Both the position numbers and the translations under genes were made by a program. The notes beneath the pieces were generated by a model, which saw only the letters and a list, made by a program, of their open reading frames with translations, did no database searches and had not been told where the DNA came from. A stretch of 64,000 nt of DNA from Physcia stellaris (taxonomy: Eukaryota; Ascomycota; Lecanoromycetes; Caliciales; Physciaceae), in NCBI GenBank assembly GCA_018902385.1, contig JABSSW010000022.1:496001-560000 (forward strand), written 5' to 3'. This document shows positions 44,161-57,400 of this stretch, one piece after another. Each line of letters opens with the position of its first letter. The stretch's first letter is position 1.

Positions 44161-44588
44161 TCAGATGCACTGACCGTTAAGGTAATCTGCGGCCATTAAT
44201 AACTCCAAGCAGAGCTCGGATGGTATTTCCATATCCGGCACATCCTTCGCATCTTTGTTTTTCAAATTATAGTAGAGGTACTCGCAGACCTTCTCTAGGA
44301 CAACACCGCTATCCCCATGTCAGTCAATCGATGACTTAGCAGATGTGCCCGAAATCTCACTTGATGCTCCCTAGTGTACATCGGCCAGTAACAGCCTCGG
44401 CGAAGGCACCTAGTCACCAACATCCGTCAGCTTCTTTCTTGCTACAGTGATCAGGGCAGCAGACTGGTAGGATCAAGCATTTTCTTGATGGTGCCGGCAA
44501 CGTAAGCTGCTTCGCGAAGCACAATGAACTCGAATCCATCACTGGAGATGAGAGTAACATATGTGGAAAGTTGCGAGTCCGAAGACAT
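44161..44588 (-). CDS. Elongin C (Skp1/BTB-fold adaptor)
   Basis: Exons 44588-44465, 44409-44361 and 44308-44161 give 106 aa, the normal size. The protein begins MSSDSQLSTYVTLISSDGFE and contains REAAYVAGTIKKML, AFAEAVTGRCTLGSI, VLEKVCEYLYYNLKNK and the C-terminal SELCLELLMAADYL. All are elongin C signatures. It links elongin A or SOCS/VHL-type receptors to a cullin ubiquitin ligase. The last residues (NGQCI) differ from the usual short end; an alternative splice at GTCAGT after ADYLN cannot be excluded. Confidence 0.9.
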
Positions 44589-45011
44589 GATGAGCGATAG
44601 GCGTGCAAAGACGAACCTCAGCAAACAGAGTCCCGAAGGAAACTTTGTCTCAGGCACTCGTACGAGTACATAATCTCGATAATGTACTAGTCATACCTCC
44701 GAATGTCGGATTTAAGGTTTTAGCGTGATCCAAGCGGAAAATATTCCGACACCAAGGCCAGGCCTGAGCGCGTGTTGCACGTGCTTCCGCGTTCTTTCGC
44801 ATCTCGACTGGGCTGGCGAGGCTGGTTGATTGCCCAAATGCAAATGTGCTTGCCAATCTACACATCCCATCCACGGCGTTGCTATACTGCTCTTCTTTGC
44901 GACCATGACTATTGCTGATCTTGCCGTATTGTACAAGCGCTTGATACTCAGTTCAGAATCTCGACTTGCTCCGGAGCTTTCAGCACTCAAACAGATACGA
45001 AGAAAGAACAG
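44589..45011. promoter_or_regulatory. Divergent promoter, Elongin C and EME1-like genes
   Basis: 423 bp between two divergent start codons. No clear motif is seen. Confidence 0.4.
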
Positions 45012-46931
45012 ATGATAATGGCCCCCGAAGCAATCATTGACCTTCTCAGCACGGATGACGAGTCTCCTGCGCAATCAACTTCTCTCAAGAAGAATACAGC
45101 CACAACAGACTTTCGGCTTAAGTCTGAATCCCTCTTTCTGTCGGATCCCCCGACCGGCGAAGACTTCGCATCTAACCAATGGAGCGAGAGCGCTCCAAAG
45201 CGGCGAAAGTTTACTAAGTCTCCTCCACTTCAGCATAAAACGTGCTCCTCGACATCGGCATCTCTTGCGCTGTTAATGCCCAAAAACAATCGCAAAGCAT
45301 CAGAACTCTCAGACGATATCATTTTCACCTCTTCTGCCGGCATAGCTAAGGCGCACTCTCGCTCTATCGAACAGGAGGCCAATCTTGCTTTGACGGACGA
45401 GTCTGAGGATGAGCTTCCCGATGACATCTTCTCCATTGAAAAAGATACTGTGGCTCCTCAAATTTCAGGAAAGGCGGCAAGTTTCCTAGCAAAGGTCAAA
45501 GGGAAACATGCATCAGTGTCCAGAAAAACTCTTACTGACGGCAAAACTACTGCCAAAAGGAAACCCCCCAGAATCTCCTCCCTATCGCCCAGACCCACTC
45601 ATGACAATAACCATAGTGCTGAAAATACACAACCTCGAGCTAAGCCGGCTAGAAAGCTCAAGCTTACAGACGAGGAGAAGGCATCGAAAGCAGAGGAAAG
45701 GGAAGCTTTGAAGAAAGCAAGAGCCATACAGAAAGCCAAAGACAAAGAGGCGGAGAAAGAAAAAAGGCGACTTGAGCGTGAAGAGAAGGCTCGGGAGAAG
45801 CAACGTGCTGCAGATCTTGCAGAAGTCAATAAGGCGAAAAAGGATCGTAAAGAAACATGCAAGGAAATGATTGTGGACCTACCTATATCGATCGAAGGCT
45901 CAAGGGTAGACGACCAGATTCGAGAGTTTTTGAAGAACCAGCAAATCACAGCTGCTTCCTACCAAAGCCCCATTCCCCACGTTATCCGCTGGAAGCGCAA
46001 GATTGATTCCTGCTTTGACGAGGAGCAAGGTCACAGAGTTGCAATACCCAAGGAGATACGAGATGAGAAGCATGCCTTGTGTCTCATGTCAGCTAAGGAG
46101 TTCGTAGAGCTAGCCACTGCGGATACGAGCGATGTTGATATTGATACGCTGGAAAACCACATCCAGAAGATGAAGACCAGGTATACAGGATATTCCATCA
46201 TTTATATTGTGGAGGGGCTCGATGCATGGATGCGCAAGAACAAAAACGCACGCAACAGAGCTTACCAGGCTGCTGTCTTAGGGCAAACCGAAAGCACTGA
46301 CGGCACTGCCCCTGCATCTAGCCATCAAGCTTCTCGACGGAAGAAGCAACCCGAGGTTCCGATAGACGAAGATATGATCGAGGACGCTCTTCTCCGGCTG
46401 CAGATTATGGAACAGTGCCTGGTCCATCATACAGCGACTTCTTTCGAGTCGGCGGAATGGGTAGCTAATTTTACGCAACATATCTCACAGATACCTTATA
46501 AGTGAGGACTGTTCGAACTTCTCATTGTCATGGGCTGACGGTCATGCAGGCAAGATCGGATGCGTCTCGTCACGTCATTCTGCATGGACAGTGGCCAGGT
46601 CAAGACAGGAGAAGACAATGACGATACCTACATCAAGATGCTACAGGAGGTCAAGATGATAACTGTTTCAATGGCCCATGGTATCGCGGTGAAATATCCA
46701 ACTGTCAGTCGGCTTTTATCCGGCTTCAAAGAGTTAGGTCCTCTTGCCTTGGAGGATGTCAGAGTAGGTCAACTGCTTGGCTTTATCTTTCATTGGCTAT
46801 GCTGACGTAAAATCGTCTAGAAATCTGCAAACAAGGATGGTGCTATCTCTGACAGGAGGATCGGCCCAGCGGCTAGCAGAAGGCTGCATACTATCTTCAT
46901 GGGGACTGATCCTTCCTCCACTGATGTTTGA
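45012..46931 (+). CDS. EME1/Mms4-like structure-specific nuclease subunit (ERCC4 domain)
   Basis: Exons 45012-46501, 46550-46763 and 46821-46931 give 604 aa. The N-terminal third is acidic and Ser-rich (IDLLSTDDESPAQ), with nuclear-type basic stretches such as PKRRKF. A long charged coiled coil lies at about 220-290 (KASKAEEREALKKARAIQKAK). The ERCC4-like region follows (VIRWKRKIDSCFDEEQG, SIIYIVEGLDAWMRK), and the end has a helix-hairpin-helix-like segment (AHGIAVKYPTVSRLLSGFKELGP). The catalytic ERKxxxD motif of Mus81 is absent, as expected for the partner subunit. With Mus81 it would cleave branched DNA in the nucleus. The ATG at 45018 is an alternative start. Confidence 0.85.
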
Positions 46932-48024
46932 GAGATATCGCTGATCTTCCACTGGAAGATGTAGAGTCAGCATTTTTGGTTATCGGCTTTCCAGCAGTAG
47001 TAGTAGTAAGTTCTCCATTCTGGATAGGATCGTCTTCGACCTCGACCTTAGTATAGTAGAAGTCGGGCGTCAGACCTTGGTATGGAAAGAAGTATTCGTA
47101 TCTACGAAATTAACACGGAGAGAATCAAAACCACGCCTGCCAGAGAAGGCCACAAGATCGTACCGATGCTAGGCAGTTCAACAAGCCCCTTGACAACAAC
47201 CCTTTCTCATCCCGCTATTTGAGATTTTACTCTAGTCGCTCTAAATTCCCACATTTTTCATTATATTCCTGTTTTCAAATGTACTACTTTCAGCGTCACA
47301 GATCACGACGGGGTTCCTTGAGCGCCTAATGAGGACTACACTTCAGACTCGATCCTCGCATCTTAACACAAAGACGCAATGTTTCAAAAATCCGAGCCAC
47401 GCTCAGCAATGACACTGATTCCTGAATATGGTGAGTTCCGGTGGACGACAATGGATAGTCAATTGAGTAAGCCACGAGGTACTGATTAGTTCCATGTTGT
47501 GGAAGATCTGCGCCCAAGAAACTTCGGGGATGTTCTCTTCCGGGTCTCAACCGGTTCCATTACCGACCTCAATCGGTTCTGAGAACTTTCGAGATCATGT
47601 CTGTTCCTTCTCGCTCGATTTGACGAGACGAGTATGTAGATAGTTTCTTTGCACTATCATGCATACTCTATCCTAATCACCGGCACCTCGCCCTAGCTAA
47701 GTCGACAATTTGGCTGGCTTGAAAGGGTGTGGTGACTGGACCCTTTCAGCAATTTTCGGCTCTCCGATGATGATGAAGTGGCGGTCCTGATCTTGGTAAA
47801 TACTCATAAGCTCGGAGACATTCTATGGAAAAAGGTATTTTTTTTGTTTTTTTTTTATACGAGAGTATGCGTCGCCCAGCGCATATTACCGGATCTGTCG
47901 CCAAATATGGATTTTCCGTCGAGCGCATATCAATATCGCATGAGCAACGCCCACGAAGATCAGAAGAGGTATGCACTCACGATGGATCTGCAGCCATCTT
48001 CCTTGAACCTGCATTGTCTTCCCA
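46932..48024. other. Intergenic region, about 1.1 kb
   Basis: No gene is supported. A T-rich run is at about 47836-47857, and a CAGTAGTAGTAGTAA microsatellite lies near 46995-47010. The promoter of the secreted-protein gene is at the right end. Confidence 0.4.
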
Positions 48025-49273
48025 ATGATGTCTCCAAAAGCGGTGTGTGTACTCATACTACTCACGACCGTTTCCCGAGCCCTTACGCTACCGTCCAACG
48101 ATAGGTTTCTGAATACGTCACCAAGTATCGGCAATTCTTCACATTCCTTCCTCAAAGACATCTCCATCCAATGCAACGGACGTCAATTTGGAAGCAACCT
48201 CAATTATGAAAGCTGCCTTGACGCCTTCCGCACCTTCCATAAAGGGGACTCGTCTGCTCCTTATGAAATCCATCGCGGCCGCACTGGTCTCTTCCAACAC
48301 GCGTTGCCGTGGAAATGGGTTAGCGGTACGTCAGCGTTCAGCCGCTCAGCGCTCAGTCTCGCTATGTTTGGAGCTACCCGTTGATGACGCGAGAAACAGA
48401 AGATGGCCGTTGTGTTTTTGACATTGTCATGAGAGGGACTGCACCGTTGGAGACGACAACAGGGCGTGATATCGCAAGAGCGGCATGGATATTACTCAAT
48501 GAATGTGTTCGCGACCACGGGAATCAGGGCGGTGTGGTCTCAAATATCGGTAAGGATATCCTGACGAAGGCCAAAGAATTGACTTATCAGACGACTTTTT
48601 TTCTTATAATTCTGATACCTTTTTATCGTCACTAGGGCAAAGAGGAACATTAGGAATCATACTTCGCTCCTACGACCCTGTTTCCATCCGATGTAGTGAT
48701 GATGCCACCGAAGAATTCAGCGATGACAAGTGTGAAATCGTGCTGCAAGCGATGCCGGCCGAGATATCACCTGCCCTGACATGGGGACCGATTGATGGAC
48801 CCGGAGTGGACCACGATTTGCCATGGTCTCTTTATCTGACTTGTAAGTCCTACATCAATCTTTGGCGAAATTGGGTATTGCACCATGCAATATATGTTTC
48901 AATCATTGAGCGCTTACCCACTGATGATGAGCTAGCTCATAGATGCCGTTTCCGGGTCTGGGGCAGGGACGGTAACATGAATCTTAGAGATACGATGACC
49001 TTCTATCAGTTATGGACGGCTGGCGTTATGTTGGCTGCTATGTGTGCACGGTCTGGCAAACACGGGGTATTTGAGCACATGGGTGAGTACCATGACTCGA
49101 TCTGGAAGACTCAGAAGATCTGGGAATGCCACGACTGACCATTCACAGGAGCCAACGGACGGCTTTGGGTGCTGATTGATGATGGTACTGAGCGCCCGAA
49201 TCTGCTGAGTAGAAAACTGGGTTTGGGAAATGAGAGCCTCCTAGACTCCGCTGTTAGTAGGCGTACAGGTTGA
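48025..49273 (+). CDS. Secreted cysteine-containing protein, fungal family of unknown function
   Basis: Exons 48025-48325, 48400-48549, 48636-48842, 48936-49082 and 49149-49273 give 309 aa. A signal peptide (MMSPKAVCVLILLTTVSRAL) is followed by IQCNGRQFGSNLNYESCLDA, then DGRCVFDIV and NQGGVVSNIG. This CNGxxxGxNLNxxSCxDA / DGxCxxDI / GGxxxxIG pattern is shared by a family of secreted fungal proteins found in many Dothideomycetes and Eurotiomycetes. A second half (RCRFRVWGRDGNMN, TFYQLWTAGVMLAAMC) adds more length than is usual. It acts outside the cell or at the wall; function is unknown. Confidence 0.75.
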
Positions 49274-51425
49274 CGTCAAATGGGAGAATCTAGATGATCA
49301 CTGGCTTTGCACATGATGTACTTGGTGCCTCATTTCCCGCTGTCTGAGGTACGCACATCTGCATCCCTTGTGCAAATCCTGAAAAATAAAATGGGGGTCA
49401 GTACACGTCCGCTTCTTCGCATGCCTATTTTAATAAGACTCCTTATTACGCAAACCATAGCAGTGGAGTTATGCCAGAGAATACCCAGATATGTCTTACA
49501 TGGTCTACAGATGATGACGATTCCAAGTGACTCAAGATCCCTTTGTTCGCAAGCCAAATCCACCTGAGCGACATGATAGACCCATGTTCGACCGCATCAT
49601 CAGAAGTAATCGGTAAGGTAGAGGTTTACACCCTTGCTTCTTCATGTGGCTAAGGTTTTAATCTTGTAAGAGTCCTTACCTTGAACTTCAGAAGTATGAC
49701 ACTAAGGGAGTAGATCCTTCGAGACCTTTGGGAATAGGCAGCCATTCATGGATCTGCACTATGCTTCTTCACGGACTTTGGATGATTTACACAATGCTTT
49801 GAAAAGCTACTTGTGTATTCTAACCTCTGTACCAGGTGACACGGCCATGATGAGTCTTTTGGAGAGGTTATCCGAGAAAATTAGTTTCAAACATGGTCGT
49901 AAGCAAGAAGGGTCAGGATTGCTGGATTTGAGGTGTCTAACCCATTTTTACGACTTCGAGGAGATACAAAGAGCAAGTTGCCATTCATAGGGTTTCTAAT
50001 ATATATGTACATTTTCAACTCAAGACTTGAAGAGACAATCAAGGAGCACTATACAATATCTCTTGATATTTCATCATGACATGCATTCTTTCCCTGAATC
50101 AACAGGGAGCTTTTTTTTCAAAAGCATCGAAGCAAGTAGATGATCCCCTGTATGGGCATTGCCTACGCAGTTAAGAGATTTCTAGTTAAATGCTTACAGT
50201 TGCTCTGCTTGTTCCGTAATTCATCAACAGGAAGCATGCCTCAGGCTTAACATCCTCTGCTCTTGCCTTGCATCACTCAGACAGGAGGCCAATCGTCATG
50301 CTCAAGCTGATCCGAATTCTCTAGCCAAACTGTGAGTTGCATGAAAAGCCGAGGAAGCGAAAAGCATAAGATTAGCCGCAATACCCACAACTCCTTTTCC
50401 AACACAGAGATCGAGATTGCGGACAGCTGCTCATTCTTCCCATCTCTTTACATGGCTTTCTGAACCATTGATCAATATCATACTCGAACTCCTTGGCCTC
50501 CGCTGAGAGCTACAAAGATCTGCACCCATCTGTGGAAAATTGCTCAGGCTCGTGACTAGGTGCCGGATCGCGGGATGTGTCTACCGAAAAGAAATCAGCA
50601 GAGAAGAAGCTTCTATCCTGGACTATAGAGCTGATTGGTCGTCTTGAGATAAGGTCATCGGTTTCCTCCTCTTTTCCGTTTACCTTCGATCAGGCCGGTC
50701 ATCCTAATATATTGCATGGTATTGGTGGTACAAATCACGGATATACCCTGATAGACATGCGATGACCCGACTTGGAACGGAAACAGAAGATGATATCTTC
50801 AACATGTTAAATCCATATGCCCAGTGCTAGGGATAGGTCCGCCTCCTGCCAAAATGAGAACCTTGTACGATCGTGTTAGTGGAGATATATGGAAGATAAA
50901 AAAATTTCACACCAGACCATGACATTACTTTCTCGATCCAGTCAACATGTTCTTGAAGTCAAATTTGTAAATACATGCAGAGCCGTGAAATGTCTTATCG
51001 GGACAGAGACAGACCAAAGTCTAGATCCTAGATTATATCCAGAACAGCTTGTCCGACGTGAGAGTTGGCAATAGCTCGCTCGCCATTCTTCAAAACTGAG
51101 TACCCGTTTCAACACGAAGAGATGGTAGCTTGAGTTGGGTTCAAAATCATTTCCAAACACTCCTTCTCATCGCATACACAATGGATTTTTCAAACACGGG
51201 TGGTACTGAGAAACGGTACTGTTTGATGTCAAGGACGAGTGGCATTCAAGTCTCCCGTTTTTCTTATTGTTTTTTGGCATGCGAAGGCATATTCACGCTG
51301 ATTTATCATTTTGCTTCTGGGGTGACACATTGCAATTTCCTAACGACATCCCCCAATTTATCTTCTCTGCGGTGAGCTCACAACTTCTCCCTCTCACCCA
51401 CTTCTGCACTACTGATTCCACAACG
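49274..51425. other. Intergenic region, about 2.2 kb, AT-rich
   Basis: Only short frames are present (for example 49748-49990 and 50577-50765), none with a recognisable motif or splice pattern. The stretch looks like decayed non-coding DNA. The promoter of the large fusion gene is at the right end. Confidence 0.4.
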
Positions 51426-54400
51426 ATGTACATCAACGCGACGGTCGTCTCAACCGCCCTCGCGGCGTTGAGTTCGATTTTCAGCAAACGTACCGTTGTC
51501 GCTCCGGGTACACAGCTGCGTATTCTGCCTCTGGGGGCGTCTATCACTGTCGGATATAAATCCAAGGACTACAATGGATATAGACAGTATCTTCTGGATC
51601 GTCTTTCTGGCAGCAATGTTCAATTCGTCGGCACCGTTCGATCTGGGACCATGAAAGACAATTGGAATGAAGGACATTCCGGTTACACTATTGCAACAGT
51701 CCAAGGTTCCAACTCCGAAGCTCTCTCCGAGCGGCCCAATGTAATCCTGCTCCACGTGGGGACCAATGATCTCGATTATGACTCCAGTAAGTATCTCTCA
51801 GCATGAGAAATATGTCCTGACAAGCCTACTATGAGTTGAAATAAGCACTTTTCCGGAGTGAAGGTGCTGATTTTTCTACTTGTTGAGCATACTGCTAACC
51901 CGCATTTGTAGCCGGATCCTGGACTGATGATAGAGGCGCCGCTGATCGTCTGGGACCCCTCATTGACGAGATTATGGGAGTGTGTCCAGATGCTACGCTT
52001 ATCGTCGCGCAAATTGTCGGTTCTCTGATTCCTACGGTCCAAAAGCGCTACGATTCATACAACGCAAAGATACCTGGTGTCGTTCAGAAGCGCGTGGATG
52101 CTGGAAAGCATGTCTTGGTCGTTGATGCAACAGTGATCAAAGGATCGCTTATTAACTCAGGTATGACCTTCATCAGGCCTCTTGTAACTCGCAAGCTTCT
52201 CGTCAACGGCCCTGCGTCCTTGCAGGCCTAGGTTAAGGGATGATTGGTTACTGATCTATTGTCCCCAGATGATAAAATTCATCCCACTGATGAAGGCTAC
52301 TCGAAGTTAGCCGACGTTTGGTTCGGGGGTATACAGTTGGCCGACTCAAAGGGCTGGATTAAGCCTCCAGTGAGTGTACCACGCATTCATCCAGCAAATC
52401 CTCTATGCATCACAAAGCGAGACAACAAACCTGTCATCACTGGAGAGAAGTCTGGGCACTTTTGTCACGAACCACCAAAATGGATGAAGACCGGTTCCGA
52501 CGGTCGAATCTCTCATGGTGTGGGTACGAATGGTCGTGCGGTATTTGAAAAGAATTGGGAGAAGAGAATAAGAGCTGGCCCTGGTATTGATAGGAAGGGT
52601 CAAGGACATGTAAAGTGAGTCTCGGAACTTCGTATTTCTAGCCCTTGTGCTTGTTGCTTGACAGTATGGCAACTTCTGACAGCCATATTTCAAGCGCGTA
52701 AGGATTGCTTTTTCTGAAACGCGTGCTAATCTCCGTTCTCTAGGTTTGCAGACATCACTGGCAATGGTAAGCGGAGACAGCCCTGTCAGCCTCAAAATGT
52801 AATCGGTGTGGCAAGGAATGGCATCGTCGCAATCTCCACGCTTACCCAACTTATGAGATTCAAGCGGCTTGCTATTTGCAACAGCTACCTTCGCGGAGCA
52901 TTGATTTTACGTCTTGGCCCGTCAAGTGGCTAACACTTCTTCAATCTGCAGGTCGAAACGACTTCATATGGGTCGACGAAGCCACCGGCTCTCTCCTTGT
53001 CTACGGCAACTCTGGTACTGGTTCAGCCATCTCTTGGGTTCCAATCAACGACAAAAAGGTTATCAGCTCTGGACATTGTGCGCTTCAACGCCTTAAATTT
53101 GCGAAGCTCACTACGAGCGGAAAGCCAGATTATATCTGTATCGACGATTCAACGGGACAAGTAGATGCATGGCTCAATGGTGGTCCGGATGCTTCGGCGC
53201 CAGATGGCTGGAAGTGGACTGGTCCAATACATATATCTGAGAAGCTCCCAGGCGGTACCCGAGATTCGATCCTATTTGCAGACATTAATGTATGTTGCTC
53301 CCTTTTCGCGATACATTTTATTACTAAACATCGTAGGGCGATGGGCTTGATGACTTACTCGTGAGGGGTAGCAAAGGAGAATTGGACCTCTGGCTCAATG
53401 TTTGGAAAGCGAGCTCGGCGGAAACCTATTTCCAGTCTATTGGCCGGATTGCATCGGGCACTGGTACAGCTAATAGTATGTCCTGCCTCACCGTCGCTCC
53501 TAAAGTTGGCACCTTGCCAAAAAAGACGCATGAGTATCCAGAAAGCACGATGCCTTTATTTTGGATGACTAACTTGAATTTCAGAGACTCTAGCAGATTT
53601 GAACAATGACGGTAAGCCATTTCAAGTGTACTTTATTCATACCCGACTGACACTCTTAGGCCGAGCGGACATCATCATCTTCAACGGCGAAGGCGCTGCC
53701 CATGGCTTTCTCAACGTACGAGGCCAAAAAGAAGGGTTCCCGGTCTGGAAAGAACAGCCCGTCATCGCTGGAGAAATTGGCGAGGATTGGCGTTCGCTGC
53801 GAATGACTGACCTCACTGTAAGCTACTATCCTTTGCGTCTAGGAAAATTGCTTATTGTGCACATCAGGGGGATGGCAAAGCTGAGCTCGTCTATGTCCGA
53901 GATTCCGACGACTCCCTCGACATCTATGTCAACAACGCAAAGACTGCAGATACCAGCGTCGTAGGCGACGGAACGTTTTTCGCTGACCTGGATGGTAATA
54001 TAGTCTTCAGCTACTCACCGTAGCTTCACTGACGCTTGCACAGGGGATGGCCTCGACGACAAATTTCTTATGGATAAGAATGGCCAAATTATTGCTTACA
54101 TAAACGGCGGACTCAATGCGAAGGCTTCATACGGCTGGCTCTGGCAATTACAGAACAACGGCGATCCAATAGCACTTGGCGTTGGAGCGAAGCGAGAGGA
54201 TTACCGTTGGGCAGATGTCAACGTGAGAGAAATGCTTAGCATCGTGGGTGTTGGAGTATTGCTAACCGCGTTGCAGGGTGATGGCCGAGCAGACATGTTG
54301 GTCGTCGATCCGGATACCGGTATAATTAGGTGCTGGCTGAACCTTGGGCCTAACAAAGCAGCCAAGCCTCGAGGCTGGGTGTGGGACCCTCAAGGCCAGA

Positions 54401-57400
54401 TCTCTCCAAGCCGAGGGGCGGCTGCAGGTGTCTTCTTCGGAGACATTGATGGGTATGTTCAGAGTCAAGCCCGTCGACTCCAAGGTGAACTGAGAGTGTG
54501 ATGGCTGACGATCTGCTACAGAGATGGACGCGCAGATCTGCTATGGATCAGCGAAAAATCAGAGATAACAGTATTCATCAACACCAATAGCGGTGGCCCA
54601 AGGTGAGTTTTCCAAGCAACTCCTGTCCATACATATCCGTGCCCGCCACTATCGTCGTTGATGATATGAGAATCATGGCGCCTATTGCACAAGCGGCGGC
54701 TGTTTCAAGTACCCCGACTAATCCTGGCTAGTGGCTGGACTTGGTCTCAAGTACCAGGCGTCTTGAATTTCAACGCTGGCTATCGCAAAGATATTCGGGT
54801 TGCCGACTTCAATGGCGATGGATATGCAGACATTGCTTGGGTCCATCCAATCGATGGGTCAACGGTCGTCTGGATCAATGGCGACTATCGCAAAGGACAA
54901 GCAGGATGGGCCCGCCAAGTCCCATTCCCCAAGGACGTCGCTCCTGGATTCGGTTTTAGTGGCGCAAATGTTCACTTCGCAAGGATCCATCTGGCTCACG
55001 GAAGGGCTGACTACGTGGCTGTCGCGCCAGGGAGTGGTGCTGCTTATGTCTGGAAGAATTATTGTGACCATGTGGAGCCTGCAGATGGAACCAGCCTAGC
55101 AGACCAGGAAACCAACGGTGTGCCGAGCGGTTGCAACGTTCCCGACGACGAACCTGCTTCTGGAGGCAGCAGTGATGGAAATTCTGGCACTGGATCGGAC
55201 AGCGGCTCCGGTGGAGATTCTGGCGGGGGTTCTGGGGGCGATGATAATGACAATGGTACTTATAATGCACTCGTTGCGGTGACATCCAAGCTGACTTTCA
55301 CTAGGCAATTCAAACACTCCACTAATCCCATTCATCACAATTGGGGATTCTACCTTCACTGAGAATTCAGCAACGCAAATAGTGATCAGTGGTCAAACTC
55401 TGACTCCCGGTGGCCAGATAACTGTGGGTGGTACAACGGTATCACTGGACTCTGATGGGGATGCAGCTGTTGTTGGTGGCACCACACAAACGGCAGGTCA
55501 CATTGCACCGAGTGATGTGCCTATCACTGGGGCTCCAACATTGACACTCGGAGGTAACATGAGTTTCACCTTACCTGGCAACCCGAAGCTAATGACTTAA
55601 CTTGCGGCAGGTGCAACATTTACCGCTGACTCGTCAAGTCAGTTTGTCATCGACGGTCAAACGCTGACTCCAAATGGCGTTATAACGGTCTCTGGAACGC
55701 CCATCAGCCTCGGCTCTGACGGTTCCACAGTCGTCATTGCAGGTAGCACGGAAGCTCTGGGCAGTCCCAGTATCACGAGCGGGCCCCAGCTTGTCCTGAC
55801 CCTCGGTGACTCTAGCATTACTGCCAACTCCAATTCTCAATTTGTTATCGGAGGTCAGACACTCACACCTGGTACGTGTATCTCGGGGCTTTTTCTTTCA
55901 TTCTCGTGATGTCGCTTGTGTTTTGAACCATGTTCTTGAAACAAATGACACATTTGGCTTCAGAAACATGTTGCACCTCCCGCAAACGCAGCTTAGATTA
56001 GCAATGCTGACTCCGACATCTCCATAGGTGGAACAATCACTGTATCCGGCACTCCAATACAGCTAGGATCCGACGCTTCTTCCGCTGTCGTTGGTACAAG
56101 CACTGAAGCAATTGTCTTTCTACCCCCCACTGTAGGACCACCTTCCGCATCCGCTTCGCCTCCCCTCGTCGGACCAACTTCCTCTTCAACTTCGCCTCCC
56201 TTCGTCGGACCAACTTCCTCTTCAGCTTCGGGTCCCTTCGTCGGACCTTCCACCACTGTAGTCTACCCCTGCGGCACCCGTTGCACCACCACCATGACAT
56301 TGGCCAACAACGAAGGGCTTACTATTGACGGATACACCACAATACCCAGTCCAACGAGGCATGCCGGATCCCGACCTACCTCTGGATTTGAGGCATTTCA
56401 TGCTTTACGACCTTTCGCAAGTCATGCCTTGGACTCGCTTCATGCTGCAATACATCTTATCGGAGGTTTTGGTCACGGTTCAAGCGCCCAAGACTTTGCT
56501 TCAGCCACCGATACTCTCGCCGGGGCTTTCGCTGGTAAGTCCTTCGGTGTTGTTTTGTTTTCTTTGTCCCTCAAGATGGTGTTCCCATATCTGTTATTAT
56601 CTATGAGTTGGATTCACTGACTATCAACGCCCCTTTTGACTGGCTACGACATCTCAACTTTCCGACAGAGATCGGCATGAGCTAATCGTCATATAGACTT
56701 GTCTAGCCTGGGTGCCGATCTGGGATCTCTTCTCGCGCCCGGTGGATCCAACACCCTCACTGCGACGGAGAATGCCGGGGTCGAGTTGAGCTTCATAGTG
56801 ACTGCTGTGGACACTCCTACGTACGAAGGTGCACTGCTTGAGACTGAACCGCTCACTGGTGCCCCTGAGGTGGCCAGTGTTGGCGACACTCTCACTCAGA
56901 CGACGCCGGAGATTGAGGGAGCTATCAATGAATTGACTCAACAGACAGGACGAGGCTTGTCGCTGCTTCAGAAATGTATCGCTAATCCAGGAGGTCCAGA
57001 CTGCTTAAAAGTAGCTGGTGGCGGAATTACTAGCATCACCGCTGCATTTGGCGGTGCCTATAATCTCATTCACGGGGTTCAGAGCTTAAGCAATCTCGCC
57101 AAGGGCTCTCCTAAGGGTACACCAACACCAACAGCTAGCGCCAGCGCAAGTTCCAGCTCAAACGCGGCTGAACCAACAAAGTGGATACTCAACACTGTAC
57201 CTGGTACCTCTGTGGAAGCATTCGACAAATTTATCAAGACATTGCCAGACCGCGGAGAGGGTCATCGCATTGTTTTCCCCAGTTTACCTGATCAAGTTTA
57301 CGTGGGTTTGATGACTAGAGCAGAAGCTGAAGAGGTCAATAAGAATCCCATCGTAGATCAGCTCTCCCAAGATCCTGGCCGTAGTGCTGGACAATACGGC

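Noticed and set aside
45230-45949. Serine-rich antisense frames opposite the EME1-like gene
   Set aside because: They mirror the Lys/Glu-rich coiled coil and carry no motif or splice support.
49748-49990. 80-codon frame as a possible small gene
   Set aside because: No family motif, no signal peptide and no flanking splice pattern.
56535-56696. The 162-nt intron of the fusion gene as a third introner-like element
   Set aside because: Its length is similar but none of the blocks shared by the two introner copies is present.
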